Assembly: GCA_028277395.1 (NCBI GenBank)
Contig: JANQGJ010000022.1
Location: 62,001 to 126,000 of the forward strand
DNA: 64,000 nt
Direction: 5' to 3'
From: Bacteroidales bacterium
Lineage (GTDB): Bacteria; Bacteroidota; Bacteroidia; Bacteroidales; F082
Shown: piece by piece, positions 8,583 through 17,577 of the stretch
Layout: each line of letters begins with the position of its first letter
How positions within the stretch are numbered: the stretch's first letter is position 1
Notes under the pieces: generated by a model
What the model saw: the letters and a program-made list of their open reading frames with translations, nothing else
Database searches by the model: none
What the model was told of the DNA's origin: nothing
Position numbers and translations under genes: made by a program

Positions 8583-9262
8583 ATAGTTTTTGTTACTCCT
8601 AATTTATAATTTACATATCCAGTTATTGTGAATATTATTACTACTCCAATAATTGTAATTGATTCGTCAATATTAATTGTTGCTGTATTTAGTTCTATAA
8701 TTGTCACATTTTGAAAGAAAACCGGTAATAGCATTGCTCCCATGATCAACAATATTGAAAGTAATATTTTCAGCTCCAGTCGTAGATTCCAATCTCTAAG
8801 CATTAGCTTAGCCAACATAGCCAAGCCAAATACAATAATGAATAAAAACATTGAAATTGCTGAGGTCAATCCCAGGTAAGAATAACCGGAGACTTCATTG
8901 AAAATCCACAACTGCCCAAGTATAATACCTATTATGAAAAAGACAGGTGGGATAAGTGCAAAAAAACGCTTGAATGTTATTTTATTACTGAAGTGACTAT
9001 GGATAATATCAGCGCTAAAATACGTTGTCAGAAACATTACAGCTATTTCAAGTGCTACCATTCCGGAAATGAATCCAAGGTTTCCCAGTTGACCCGTTAT
9101 CACATTAAAATTTGTTTTAAGTGCAAAGAAATGATAGACAAAGGGAACACAAGCCATTGCAAATGTTACAAGTATTGCATTCCTAACCTTGTCAAGTAAT
9201 GTTACACTTATCACAAATTGAAAAAAACCTATTATCCCCAAAAACACCACTAATATCCACAT
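8552..9262 (-). CDS. hmuT: polytopic membrane protein at the HmuT position
   Basis: A 236-residue protein with about seven hydrophobic helices and no signal peptide or catalytic motif that I recognise. It has Glu/Asp residues inside some helices (for example in VALEIAVMFLTTYFSADIIHSH) and conserved-looking histidines. In hmu-type operons the gene between the receptor/HmuY part and the ExbB-like gene encodes an integral membrane protein called HmuT; position and topology are the basis for this call. It could carry haem, iron or the released tetrapyrrole across the inner membrane, but nothing in the sequence proves this. Confidence 0.6.
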   Translation of the reverse strand: MWILVVFLGIIGFFQFVISVTLLDKVRNAILVTFAMACVPFVYHFFALKTNFNVITGQLGNLGFISGMVALEIAVMFLTTYFSADIIHSHFSNKITFKRFFALIPPVFFIIGIILGQLWIFNEVSGYSYLGLTSAISMFLFIIVFGLAMLAKLMLRDWNLRLELKILLSILLIMGAMLLPVFFQNVTIIELNTATINIDESITIIGVVIIFTITGYVNYKLGVTKTIWNRFIKFST

Positions 9263-9444
9263 AATAAAATTGTCATTAATAATATTATATTCCTGTTCAA
9301 ATCAATCATACTAAGCTGCAGATTTAGTTCCTTTAACAGTTTATACTTACTCATATCACATTTCATAGCATTGATTAATGTACTTTCCAGTGCTTTTCGA
9401 ACAATTGTCAGGAATAAAAACATAATGAAGAGGGTCTTCTTCAT
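9250..9444 (-). CDS. possible small membrane protein between hmuY and hmuT genes
   Basis: A 64-codon frame that starts MKKTLFIMFLFLTIV (signal-like), has a polar middle and a second short hydrophobic end. Its stop overlaps the start of the HmuT-position gene by 13 bases, as in coupled genes. There is no clear ribosome-binding site and no family is recognised. It may be a small accessory protein or a chance frame in the 250-base gap of the operon. Confidence 0.3.
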   Translation of the reverse strand: MKKTLFIMFLFLTIVRKALESTLINAMKCDMSKYKLLKELNLQLSMIDLNRNIILLMTILLCGY

Positions 9445-9514
9445 CTGTTTTAAGTTTAATTTCCTGACAATTGAATCAGGATTTATCTGACACTCCTTTA
9501 ATTAAATCATAGAA

Positions 9515-10129
9515 TTACTCAAAACTTCTGCTTCCATCAGGTTGATATGCGTACTTCATTGTAACATAACCCGCTTCAGAGTTATCATTGTAGTAATCTT
9601 TCAACCAGATCTTAGCAAATTTCTCATCTGCAGTTTTTACGATATAAATATTATCATTGATAGTATATGTTGGTGGTGGACCAGTAAAAGTAAGCCAGTT
9701 AGCCAGAGCTGTATCACCAGGTACATTCTGATATTCCCAAACTCCCTGTTCCATTATTACCTGAATTGTATCATTAAGGGAATAGCCACTTTCAGGAGCC
9801 ATTATTACATCATCAAAATCAACAACACCGGCATCATGTGTACCTCCCTGACCTGGTCCGGATGTACCACAGTTAGTACGAACATCAAATCTGTGAAATC
9901 CAATATCCCAGTCCATTGATGTACTGAAATTTTCAATCTCTACAATAGTGTCCTCATGAAATGCAAAATATACCCAATCCTCATATGATGTGGCATCAAT
10001 AGTTATTGTCCCTTCTACAACATTTTCAGGGGGAGGTGTTGGTTGTTCTGTTTCATCATCATTACACGATACAAATATTAAAGTTAAACTAACAAATACA
10101 GGGATTATCCATTTTTTAGTATGTTTCAT
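9515..10129 (-). CDS. HmuY family lipoprotein (third HmuY-like gene)
   Basis: A 204-residue lipoprotein. The signal peptide ends in a lipobox with Cys22 (FVSC), followed by a Pro/Glu-rich linker. The rest matches the HmuY family: ATSYEDWVYFAFHEDT, MDWDIGFHRFDVRTNCGTSGPGQGG and a C-terminal YTINDNIYIVKTADEKFAKIW. Classical HmuY is a haem-binding outer-membrane lipoprotein that passes haem to the receptor HmuR. Of the three HmuY-like proteins this one is closest to the canonical form in length and motifs. It lies 23 bases downstream of the second TonB receptor gene, the reverse of the usual hmuY-hmuR order. Confidence 0.88.
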   Translation of the reverse strand: MKHTKKWIIPVFVSLTLIFVSCNDDETEQPTPPPENVVEGTITIDATSYEDWVYFAFHEDTIVEIENFSTSMDWDIGFHRFDVRTNCGTSGPGQGGTHDAGVVDFDDVIMAPESGYSLNDTIQVIMEQGVWEYQNVPGDTALANWLTFTGPPPTYTINDNIYIVKTADEKFAKIWLKDYYNDNSEAGYVTMKYAYQPDGSRSFE

Positions 10130-10152
10130 ATCACAATTATTTAAATTTAAAA

Positions 10153-12438
10153 TTATTTCGATTTTATTTTTTTTATGAATTTGTCCAGTTCTATATTAAG
10201 ACTTATGAGAAAATTACTTCCGGGACTAATTGAAGAATTAAATGTTACCATTGGAGCTGTGTAATCGAACAGGTTTTCAACGCCAAAAACAAGGTTCAGC
10301 GAATTGTAAAAACGTTGGCTCAATGATAGTCTCCATATCCAATAACCATCATAGTGAACATTGTAGTATTCTTCTACTATTTCTCCCTGGTATTCCAACT
10401 CATCCAATACACTGAAATCTTTTGGTCCAACATATTTACCTGAAATATTTGCCCGAATTCCATAATTTTTTTTCGACAAAGAATATTCAAACTGGATATT
10501 AGTTGTATGTGGACTAATTGCAGAAAGCCGAACACCTTCGTCATAATTTTTATCGTTAACATATGAATACCCCCCTTTCAACATAAATGATTTAGAGATT
10601 TTTAGTTGAAATAGCAAATCTGTACCAAAAAGTGCGGAATTACTTATGTTATGATATTGATATTCTGTTTGATCATTACTCCATTGGCCTTCGATCTTAT
10701 CCGAAAAATAATTATAGTAGGTTGTTATAGAAGTGTTTATCCATGATTTAGAAAACTCAGCAGATAACGAGAAATAATCATTTGTTTCAGGTTTTAGATC
10801 TGGATTGCCCTTAATCATAAACATACCCAAATGATCCCAATCCATATATAATTCCTTAAGTCCCGGTGAACGATATCCGGCTGCATAGTTCATACGTAGC
10901 GTAAATGGAACCCACCTGTACATAACAGACATCTTAGGTGTAAAATGTGGTCCAAATGCAGTATTGTATTCAGCCCTTAAACCGGCAACTATACTCAGTT
11001 TCGTATTAAGCTGTATTTCGTCCTGAATAAATGATATATATGTTGACACCTTTTTATCAATTAACTCACCATAAATAAACATGTCAGTCAGAAGTGATTC
11101 ATATAGATATTCAAATCCAACAGTGAATTGGTGTTTGGTCCCAAATCTGTAATCTGCAAGAATTCGGGGATTGATATATTTATCACGATAATTTAACCTT
11201 TTTTCACCTAGTTTTTCAAGGTAGTCGTATTTATTGTATGTATCACTGTTTAAAGAAAACAGTATCTTATTCTCATTATCAGAAAGGTATGTAAATTTTA
11301 ATCCGTAGGTATAGTCATCAAATGCGTCGCGTCTTTTATCCTCTCTATAGAAATCGTATTTGTTTTTCATGTAATACGAACCATAAATATCCAGTTTATA
11401 GTTTTTATTGAATCGATACCCAAACCTCTGACCAATGGTTAGATTCTGAGTTCCTTCAATCCCAACAGGATCATGATTAAGAGCTTCGTAAACAATAGTA
11501 TCAATATCTATATACTCCTTTTTTAAAGAATCTCTATCATATAAAAGATAGGCATCTGAGGTTCTATAATTAAAATTGGTTTTCGAACTGAATTTATTAA
11601 TATTAAAACCAAACACAGTTCCGATATTCAGATTTGGTTTGTCCAGGTTCTTCTTCCAGTCATAATATTCATCATCTGTTTCCAAATCTGGATAATTTTT
11701 CTGATAATAACCGGAATATTGAGCAAGGATGCTGGTAAATACCTTTTCTTTTGAAGATTTAGTAATTACATTAATCACTGCACCCATTGCCTGTGAACCA
11801 TACAATGCCGAAGATGCCCCTTTAATAACCTCAATTCGTTCTATGTCATTGATATTAAGTCTGGAATAATCAATATTACCTCTCGTTTCACCAGCTAACC
11901 TTTCACCATCAACCAAAATCAAAATATTCTCTGCTTCCAGACCCTGCATCGAAATATCAGTACTTACTCCCCTTCTGTTGAACTCAATACCTGGTACCTG
12001 AAGTTCCAATACACTCTCAACCGACTCATAACCAACTGATTCAATTTGTTTGGCAGTTATAAGCTGTGTTATAACCGGGGCATTTTTTAAAAGCTTTTCA
12101 GTTCGAGTAGCCGTTACAACTACCTGATCCATATTAAAAACATCAGGTTGAAGATAAAAGGTCCTGGACTCATTGGGGCATAAGGTATCTTTAATGCTTT
12201 TATATCCGATATATGAAATTAAAATTTCCGAGCACTCATTCAAGGCATTATCAAATCTACCTTCAATTGAACAAATTACAGAATACTGATGACCTGAATT
12301 TAATCCCTTCAATATAACTGTTGAAGATGGCAGGGGTTGTTGGGTATTGTAATCAAGAACAGTAACAACAGAATTCTGCGCAACAACGAACCTGCAAAAT
12401 ATAACCGACAAAAAAAGAATAATCCAAAACCTTCTCAC
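10153..12438 (-). CDS. HmuR-type TonB-dependent receptor (second receptor)
   Basis: A 761-residue receptor. It has a signal peptide (about 1-20), a carboxypeptidase-regulatory-like domain (about 22-105), a plug with VVVTATRTEKLLKNAP and LVDGERLAG and a SSALYGSQAMGAVINVITK segment, then a 22-strand barrel. Around residues 520-545 it has YRSP and NPDL boxes with a His between them (MDWDHLGMFMIKGNPDL). This FRAP/YRAP-NPDL arrangement is known from haem/haemoglobin receptors including HmuR. It starts 10 bases after the second HmuY gene. Its ligand is inferred to be haem or a haem-protein; other tetrapyrroles are possible. Confidence 0.85.
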   Translation of the reverse strand: MRRFWIILFLSVIFCRFVVAQNSVVTVLDYNTQQPLPSSTVILKGLNSGHQYSVICSIEGRFDNALNECSEILISYIGYKSIKDTLCPNESRTFYLQPDVFNMDQVVVTATRTEKLLKNAPVITQLITAKQIESVGYESVESVLELQVPGIEFNRRGVSTDISMQGLEAENILILVDGERLAGETRGNIDYSRLNINDIERIEVIKGASSALYGSQAMGAVINVITKSSKEKVFTSILAQYSGYYQKNYPDLETDDEYYDWKKNLDKPNLNIGTVFGFNINKFSSKTNFNYRTSDAYLLYDRDSLKKEYIDIDTIVYEALNHDPVGIEGTQNLTIGQRFGYRFNKNYKLDIYGSYYMKNKYDFYREDKRRDAFDDYTYGLKFTYLSDNENKILFSLNSDTYNKYDYLEKLGEKRLNYRDKYINPRILADYRFGTKHQFTVGFEYLYESLLTDMFIYGELIDKKVSTYISFIQDEIQLNTKLSIVAGLRAEYNTAFGPHFTPKMSVMYRWVPFTLRMNYAAGYRSPGLKELYMDWDHLGMFMIKGNPDLKPETNDYFSLSAEFSKSWINTSITTYYNYFSDKIEGQWSNDQTEYQYHNISNSALFGTDLLFQLKISKSFMLKGGYSYVNDKNYDEGVRLSAISPHTTNIQFEYSLSKKNYGIRANISGKYVGPKDFSVLDELEYQGEIVEEYYNVHYDGYWIWRLSLSQRFYNSLNLVFGVENLFDYTAPMVTFNSSISPGSNFLISLNIELDKFIKKIKSK

Positions 12439-12448
12439 AATATCATTA

Positions 12449-13447
12449 TTACAACTTTACAACTTCCATAGTAATAGTTCCCTTAACTCCATCATCGTTA
12501 TAAAAGTCAATAAACCTTAGTTTATAAAAGAAACCATCATTATTCTTCACAATAAAATTTTTATCAGGTACCATTGTATATACTCCGCTGTCGAAATCAT
12601 AGTATTTCCAATCATAACCTATGAAATCAAGCCCGGAACTAAACTCATGAAACACTGTATCGCTCAGACATATATTAAAGAAGTCATTGGTGTCCAGAGC
12701 TGCTACTACACCATTAGGGTTTAACAAAACGCCTGTAACAAGATATGGAACCTGTGTATCATCACCAGCTGTGAGCATCGTAAGGTAACGGGAAAACTTC
12801 AATGACCATTGATCTTTAGGTGGTGCAATAGTTAACTCACCGGTATCAAAAGAAAAATATGTAAAATTATAAGTTGTATTCTTTTCAATTATTACGGTAT
12901 GTTCATTAGAACCATCCAGATCAGCGTATCGGATCATATAACCATTATCTACTACATCAAGGCCGATTTTCTTTTCACCCAGTTTCTGTTGATTAACTCC
13001 GTTGCCCCTATCGATTATGTAAATATTATTGTAGGAGTGAAAAATATCATCTTCAGAATAATACCACTGTCCGATTGCTGTGCTATCCATATCTCCATCC
13101 GATTTATCAAAGATCATATCAACCCCTGCCGAAGAAGTTACATTTGAAAATACAGTATCATAAGTGTTACCGGCATACATCATTTTTGCCGAATTTAACA
13201 GAACATAAAATCTGTCTTCTTTACAATCAAATGCCAAATCCCAATCAACTATAGGGTTTTCTGCTTCTACACTGTTTCCGGTAAAATTATAGAATGCCTG
13301 ATTTTCATAATCTTTACCCAAAACGATAATCGAAGTTTCAATATCACCAGGCTCCGGAGGAACTACAATATCTTCTTCTTTAAAACATGATGTAAACAAG
13401 AAAATTATAATAGTGAAAGACACTAATATTAAATACCTATTTTTCAT
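12449..13447 (-). CDS. HmuY-like lipoprotein, long form (second HmuY-like gene)
   Basis: A 332-residue lipoprotein with lipobox Cys21 (LFTSC) and an acidic linker. It has two HmuY-like stretches: VDWDLAFDCKEDRFYVLLNS near residues 65-85 and DQWSLKFSRYLTMLT near 220, each followed by a strand-rich segment that ends in a YxxR/KxxDxxxxxG pattern (MIRYADLDGSNEHT; KLRFIDFYNDDGVKG). It is about 1.6 times the usual HmuY length, so it may bind ligand with a doubled or enlarged domain. It overlaps the first receptor gene by 11 bases, which indicates translational coupling. Confidence 0.75.
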   Translation of the reverse strand: MKNRYLILVSFTIIIFLFTSCFKEEDIVVPPEPGDIETSIIVLGKDYENQAFYNFTGNSVEAENPIVDWDLAFDCKEDRFYVLLNSAKMMYAGNTYDTVFSNVTSSAGVDMIFDKSDGDMDSTAIGQWYYSEDDIFHSYNNIYIIDRGNGVNQQKLGEKKIGLDVVDNGYMIRYADLDGSNEHTVIIEKNTTYNFTYFSFDTGELTIAPPKDQWSLKFSRYLTMLTAGDDTQVPYLVTGVLLNPNGVVAALDTNDFFNICLSDTVFHEFSSGLDFIGYDWKYYDFDSGVYTMVPDKNFIVKNNDGFFYKLRFIDFYNDDGVKGTITMEVVKL

Positions 13448-15653
13448 TTCTTACTAAACTATATTTTATACTAAAGAAAACTGTTCGACCCCAGCCAACA
13501 AGAGATGAATAGCTACTACCATGTGCTCCACCACCTGAACCAACTCCTTGTATTTCTGTATTATCGAAAATATTCTTAACCCCGGTGGAGACGGTGATCT
13601 GATTTTTCCAGAAAGCTTTCATAAATGTGATGTCGAGGTTGTGATAACCCTCAACAAACCTTATTACAACTTCATCACTATCATCGAATCCGTATTGCGG
13701 ATACTCTCCAAAATACTTATAGATTATTGCCAATGTACCCGTATTTCTGAACAGATTAACAGTAACATTTGAGGTAACATTATTACTAAAAACAAATTCA
13801 TCTTTATCGTAATAATTATCTCTTCTGCCAATTTCTGAGACTCCAAGCTGGATATTGATTCTATTAACCGGGATATAGGTCAAACTTAATGTTCCACCAA
13901 TTGATTCATATTTACCAATGTTTTCATTGCGGTAATGTATGGGATTGTCAGGATCAACCTGTACCAAAGTAATTTTATTGAAAATATTATTATAAAAACC
14001 TGTAATTTTCAATCCTGATTGCTTCATAAACAATTTAAAATTATGATTTACTGCCAGATTAAAATTGTGAGAACTCTCAGCTTTTAGTTCGGTATTACCT
14101 TCGATTTGATGATTACTATCGAAAAAGTGTAAATAAAGTTCTTTTAAGGAAGGTGCTCTGAAACCACGAGCATACGAAACACGGAAACTTGTGTTGTTTA
14201 GTCTATACTTAACGTTTAACGAAGGCACTAATGGTGCATTATATTTAGTGTTATAAGCTACTCTTAAGGAAGGTTGAACAACCAGTTTACTTGATATATC
14301 CCATTGCATACTTCCAAAAAGTGCATAATCACCTATTTCCTGATATTCATTTTCAATACGCTTACCATGAGCATTTTCGTAATTAATATCCAGACCTGTC
14401 TGGAAACTTAATTTATAATTTGTAGTAAAATCCCACACACCTTTAGCAACAATACTATTAAATACTGATGTATCATGATCATCTGCATTTGTTGTAAGTA
14501 TTTCACTTAAATCCGTCAGGTCCTTTAAGTATTTATTTTTTATGCGAGAATAATAAGAATAGGCAACTATCACATCAATGCTATTATCATCTGAGTAGCA
14601 GTATTTCCCATTTGCGCTGGCATTAAAACGTGTTGTATAGTACCATGAATCATATCCTTCTGTATTGTATACAGGAAGCAGTTCACTCCTGCTGAGAAGC
14701 GTTTCCCTAAAATAATCAATCTTGTTACGGAGAGAGAAATTGTCTTTAGAGTACTTGTATTGCATCCCTGCAAAATATTGTTCTTTGGGTTTCCATTCCT
14801 GCCTTCTCGAATTTTCATCAGACGAATACCCTCCAAAAAAATCTCTGCCAAAAGTTACACCTACATCATGATCATTATTTTTTAAATACAGGTTACCATC
14901 AAAGTTGTACACACCAACGGATTCATAATATGCATTTACGCCTGCTTTAAGTTTAGCATACTCATTCTGTTTAGTAATTATATTTACTACACCTCCCAAT
15001 GCATTACTACCATAAAGAACCGACATTGGGCCTTCAACAATTTCAACATGATCAACCTGATTCAGATTTAACTGACTCAAATCAATATTTCCATTCATAC
15101 GGCCAATAACAGGAACACCATCTACCAGGATTTTAATATTCTCGCCGGAAATGCCCTGTAATTTAAGTGAAGACCCGGTTGACGGATCGTTATTAATGCT
15201 GATGTTCAGCTCATTATTTAATAGTTCTGCGAGATTATTTGAGGCTGTTTGTGAAATTCTGTCGTCACCTATCAGCTTTATATTATATATTGATTTATCA
15301 ACAGGAATTGGTTTATTTTGACCTGTAACAACAACCTCCCCCAGTTCCAGTCCTGATGAAAGCCTGTACGATAGTTCAGAAGTATAATTCGCTATGGTAT
15401 CAATAATTGGTCTATAACCCACATACGATATCAAAATAGTTGATTTCCCGGAAAAAACTACGCTGGCTGCACCATCATAATCAGTTGATGTAGTTGAACC
15501 TGTACCATCCGATAATTTTGTAAATGTAATATGACAATTAGGTACAGGCTGACCGGAACCTTCATCTAATACAAAAATATTTATGATTCTTTCCTGAGCA
15601 AATAATGATGTTGTTCCAAACACAACAATAATAATAAGAATCCTTCTTACCAT
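13437..15653 (-). CDS. HmuR-type TonB-dependent receptor (first receptor)
   Basis: A 738-residue outer-membrane receptor with a signal peptide (about 1-20), a carboxypeptidase-regulatory-like domain, a plug (VVVTGQNKPIPVDK, ILVDGVPVIGRMNGNID, VLYGSNALGGVVNIITK) and a C-terminal barrel. A FRAP box lies near residue 497, followed by LYLHFFDSNHQIEGNTEL, so an intervening His is present while the NPDL box is changed to NTEL. The box pair is typical of haem receptors. The gene follows the T9SS-tailed HmuY gene after a hairpin and overlaps the next HmuY gene. The difference from the second receptor suggests a different haem source, which is an inference. Confidence 0.83.
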   Translation of the reverse strand: MVRRILIIIVVFGTTSLFAQERIINIFVLDEGSGQPVPNCHITFTKLSDGTGSTTSTDYDGAASVVFSGKSTILISYVGYRPIIDTIANYTSELSYRLSSGLELGEVVVTGQNKPIPVDKSIYNIKLIGDDRISQTASNNLAELLNNELNISINNDPSTGSSLKLQGISGENIKILVDGVPVIGRMNGNIDLSQLNLNQVDHVEIVEGPMSVLYGSNALGGVVNIITKQNEYAKLKAGVNAYYESVGVYNFDGNLYLKNNDHDVGVTFGRDFFGGYSSDENSRRQEWKPKEQYFAGMQYKYSKDNFSLRNKIDYFRETLLSRSELLPVYNTEGYDSWYYTTRFNASANGKYCYSDDNSIDVIVAYSYYSRIKNKYLKDLTDLSEILTTNADDHDTSVFNSIVAKGVWDFTTNYKLSFQTGLDINYENAHGKRIENEYQEIGDYALFGSMQWDISSKLVVQPSLRVAYNTKYNAPLVPSLNVKYRLNNTSFRVSYARGFRAPSLKELYLHFFDSNHQIEGNTELKAESSHNFNLAVNHNFKLFMKQSGLKITGFYNNIFNKITLVQVDPDNPIHYRNENIGKYESIGGTLSLTYIPVNRINIQLGVSEIGRRDNYYDKDEFVFSNNVTSNVTVNLFRNTGTLAIIYKYFGEYPQYGFDDSDEVVIRFVEGYHNLDITFMKAFWKNQITVSTGVKNIFDNTEIQGVGSGGGAHGSSYSSLVGWGRTVFFSIKYSLVRNEK

Positions 15654-15675
15654 CTCTATCCCGGTTATAAAAAGA

Positions 15676-15713
15676 ACCTGCTATTACCTACATAATTGCA
15701 GGTAATAACAGGT
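15676..15713 (-). terminator. intercistronic hairpin with T-run (attenuator or partial terminator)
   Basis: The arms 15676-15689 and 15700-15713 pair over 13 of 14 positions, with one mismatch (C81/A08 of the 156xx-157xx coordinates) and a 10-base loop. On the minus strand the stem is followed by TTCTTTTTATAA. It lies between the first HmuY-like gene and its receptor, where partial termination would give more HmuY transcript than receptor transcript. Confidence 0.6.
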
Positions 15714-15730
15714 AAGGTAACTAAATAAAT

Positions 15731-16990
15731 CTATTGCTTAACGAACTTACTCTGAATTATTTTGCCTTTATGTGAAGCAGAAACAACATAAATGCCTCCG
15801 GCAAGGTTATCGATGTTAATAATCTGCTTATCAAAACCATTATTAACAACTAACTGTTTAATTACAATATTTCCTGTAATATCTGAAACGACAATTTCCA
15901 TGGTTCCATTAACATCTGCAATAAGGTTTAATTGATTAGTTGCAGGATTAGGATAAATTGTTAATGCGTTATCTTCGTTATTCTCATCAACAAACACCGT
16001 ACTTAATAACTTCTTTTGCACAAATGTATATTTACCTTCGGATGTTCCTGTGAAAGCGGTAAAATACATCTTCCAATAAGTAGAGTCAGTTCCATCATTT
16101 TCCAACACTTTTACAAAATAAACCCTGTCATCATCTATTTCATACTCCATGGTTGACATATTAAACTCTTTCCAATCGGAACCAATAGTACTAATCATAT
16201 TGGTAAATGAGTCTTCATCATATTCTTCATAAGTAGCTTGATCAACTCCATCTACTTCCTGTACGGTTACGCGTGGTGAATTTGCCAACACACCTGTTAC
16301 GTAATAAGGTATATTATAATCATAGTATTTTGTGAACAATAAATCCCACATGATATTGTCTGGCTCCTTATCTACAATTTGATTACTTGTTATAGAATAA
16401 TGCACATAATTTTTCGCAGTATAGGGATCCGCTTCGAGAAGTACTGTTTGCTCGTTTGAACCATCTATATCAGCATACCTGAAGCTCCAGGAATTAACTC
16501 CCATATTTGGATTTTTCTCAATTATCCATAGTTTCTTGTATGCTCCTGCAGCAGTTTTTATTACGTATAAGCTATCTCCAACAATGTGATGATTAGTCAT
16601 ACTGTATCTACCCCACCCATAATCGAACATGTCATCTTCAACAATATTCTGTAAAAAAGCACCATCGTACCAATTTTCAATTGAATTGTACATTTGTGGC
16701 CAACTACCAATATTTGAAATATCAACTGTATGCCATGCCGAAGTATCACCATCCGGATATGTGTACAATTCAACCATACCTCCGTTATTTGCCATAATAC
16801 TTATATTATAGCGGTTGGTAGCGAAAGCAAGCTCCCAGTTATATCGTGATGATGTTGAAACTGTACCATCGTTAAAACTATAATATGCATCATTTGCATA
16901 CGAAGCACCGGTTATAACATCCACGGTGGTTTGGGCAATACCTGAAAAGGTAAAAAAAACTGCGATTAAGAGAGTAATGATAATTTTCAT
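15731..16990 (-). CDS. HmuY-like protein with T9SS type A sorting domain
   Basis: A 419-residue secreted protein. Unlike the other two HmuY-like proteins it has an ordinary signal peptide (cleavage after about residue 19, FSGIAQ) and no lipobox Cys. Two HmuY-like stretches are visible: YNWELAFATNRYNISIM near 50-66 and IMWDLLFTKYYDYNIPYYVTG near 218-238, plus WSFRYADIDGSNEQT. The last 80 residues are a T9SS type A domain (IYPNPATNQLNL, DITGN, LAGGIYVV, KFVKQ). It should therefore leave the cell surface or be attached through T9SS. It is the first gene of the hmu-type operon. Haem binding is inferred from family and place. Confidence 0.8.
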   Translation of the reverse strand: MKIIITLLIAVFFTFSGIAQTTVDVITGASYANDAYYSFNDGTVSTSSRYNWELAFATNRYNISIMANNGGMVELYTYPDGDTSAWHTVDISNIGSWPQMYNSIENWYDGAFLQNIVEDDMFDYGWGRYSMTNHHIVGDSLYVIKTAAGAYKKLWIIEKNPNMGVNSWSFRYADIDGSNEQTVLLEADPYTAKNYVHYSITSNQIVDKEPDNIMWDLLFTKYYDYNIPYYVTGVLANSPRVTVQEVDGVDQATYEEYDEDSFTNMISTIGSDWKEFNMSTMEYEIDDDRVYFVKVLENDGTDSTYWKMYFTAFTGTSEGKYTFVQKKLLSTVFVDENNEDNALTIYPNPATNQLNLIADVNGTMEIVVSDITGNIVIKQLVVNNGFDKQIINIDNLAGGIYVVSASHKGKIIQSKFVKQ

Positions 16991-17178
16991 TGTTGTCGTT
17001 TTTAATTTAGATATTATTGTTATAATTAATTCTTATTCTTTCATTTATATTGTTCTGGTTATCAGATATTAAACACTAACCAACAATTACATTTTCAGAA
17101 AAACTATTAAGTTGTCTATTGTAAACGTAAAATGAGCATTTCAAAAAAATCATTGCGATTCATTTTTTAAAGTATTCC

Positions 17179-17538
17179 CTAGTTGTTATTTATATTAAAC
17201 TTAAAATTTGCTATAATTTCCGGCTGATCTACATTCGCATCTGCGAATAATTGTTTTATTTCACGTAACTCGTCGTTGTTTAATAGAATATTAAAGTTCT
17301 TTAACCCAATCGGTAACTGAATTTTACGTTGGTATGGACTTTTCTTGTTTAAGTATTCCCAATAGTGTCCGTTAAGCTCTTCAAAATATTTGGCAAACTT
17401 CTCGTATTCCTCTTTATCAAAATTAAAATTCAGATTTTTGTACACAATATGAATCTTACTACAGGAGGCACACTTAAATATTATTCCATTTTCAGTCTGG
17501 CTGATTGTTTTTCGCATATGAATATGTGTCACTTTCAA
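17179..17538 (-). CDS. small conserved Bacteroidota protein with CxxC (DUF6686-like)
   Basis: A protein of 112-119 residues; the start may be the Met at 17517 (MRKTISQ), which fits the N-terminus of related proteins better. It has a FKCASCSKIHIVYKNLNFNF segment with a CxxC pair, then a helical middle (EYEKFAKYFEEL) and a C-terminal RKIQLPIGLKNFNILLNNDEL. It resembles a Bacteroidota family of about 100 residues that I would name DUF6686, with moderate certainty. It is soluble, has no signal peptide, and lies 188 bases upstream of the first HmuY gene on the same strand. Confidence 0.55.
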   Translation of the reverse strand: MKVTHIHMRKTISQTENGIIFKCASCSKIHIVYKNLNFNFDKEEYEKFAKYFEELNGHYWEYLNKKSPYQRKIQLPIGLKNFNILLNNDELREIKQLFADANVDQPEIIANFKFNINNN

Positions 17539-17577
17539 AATACTCTGTTATTATCCCAATATCCGGAGCAAAATTAG

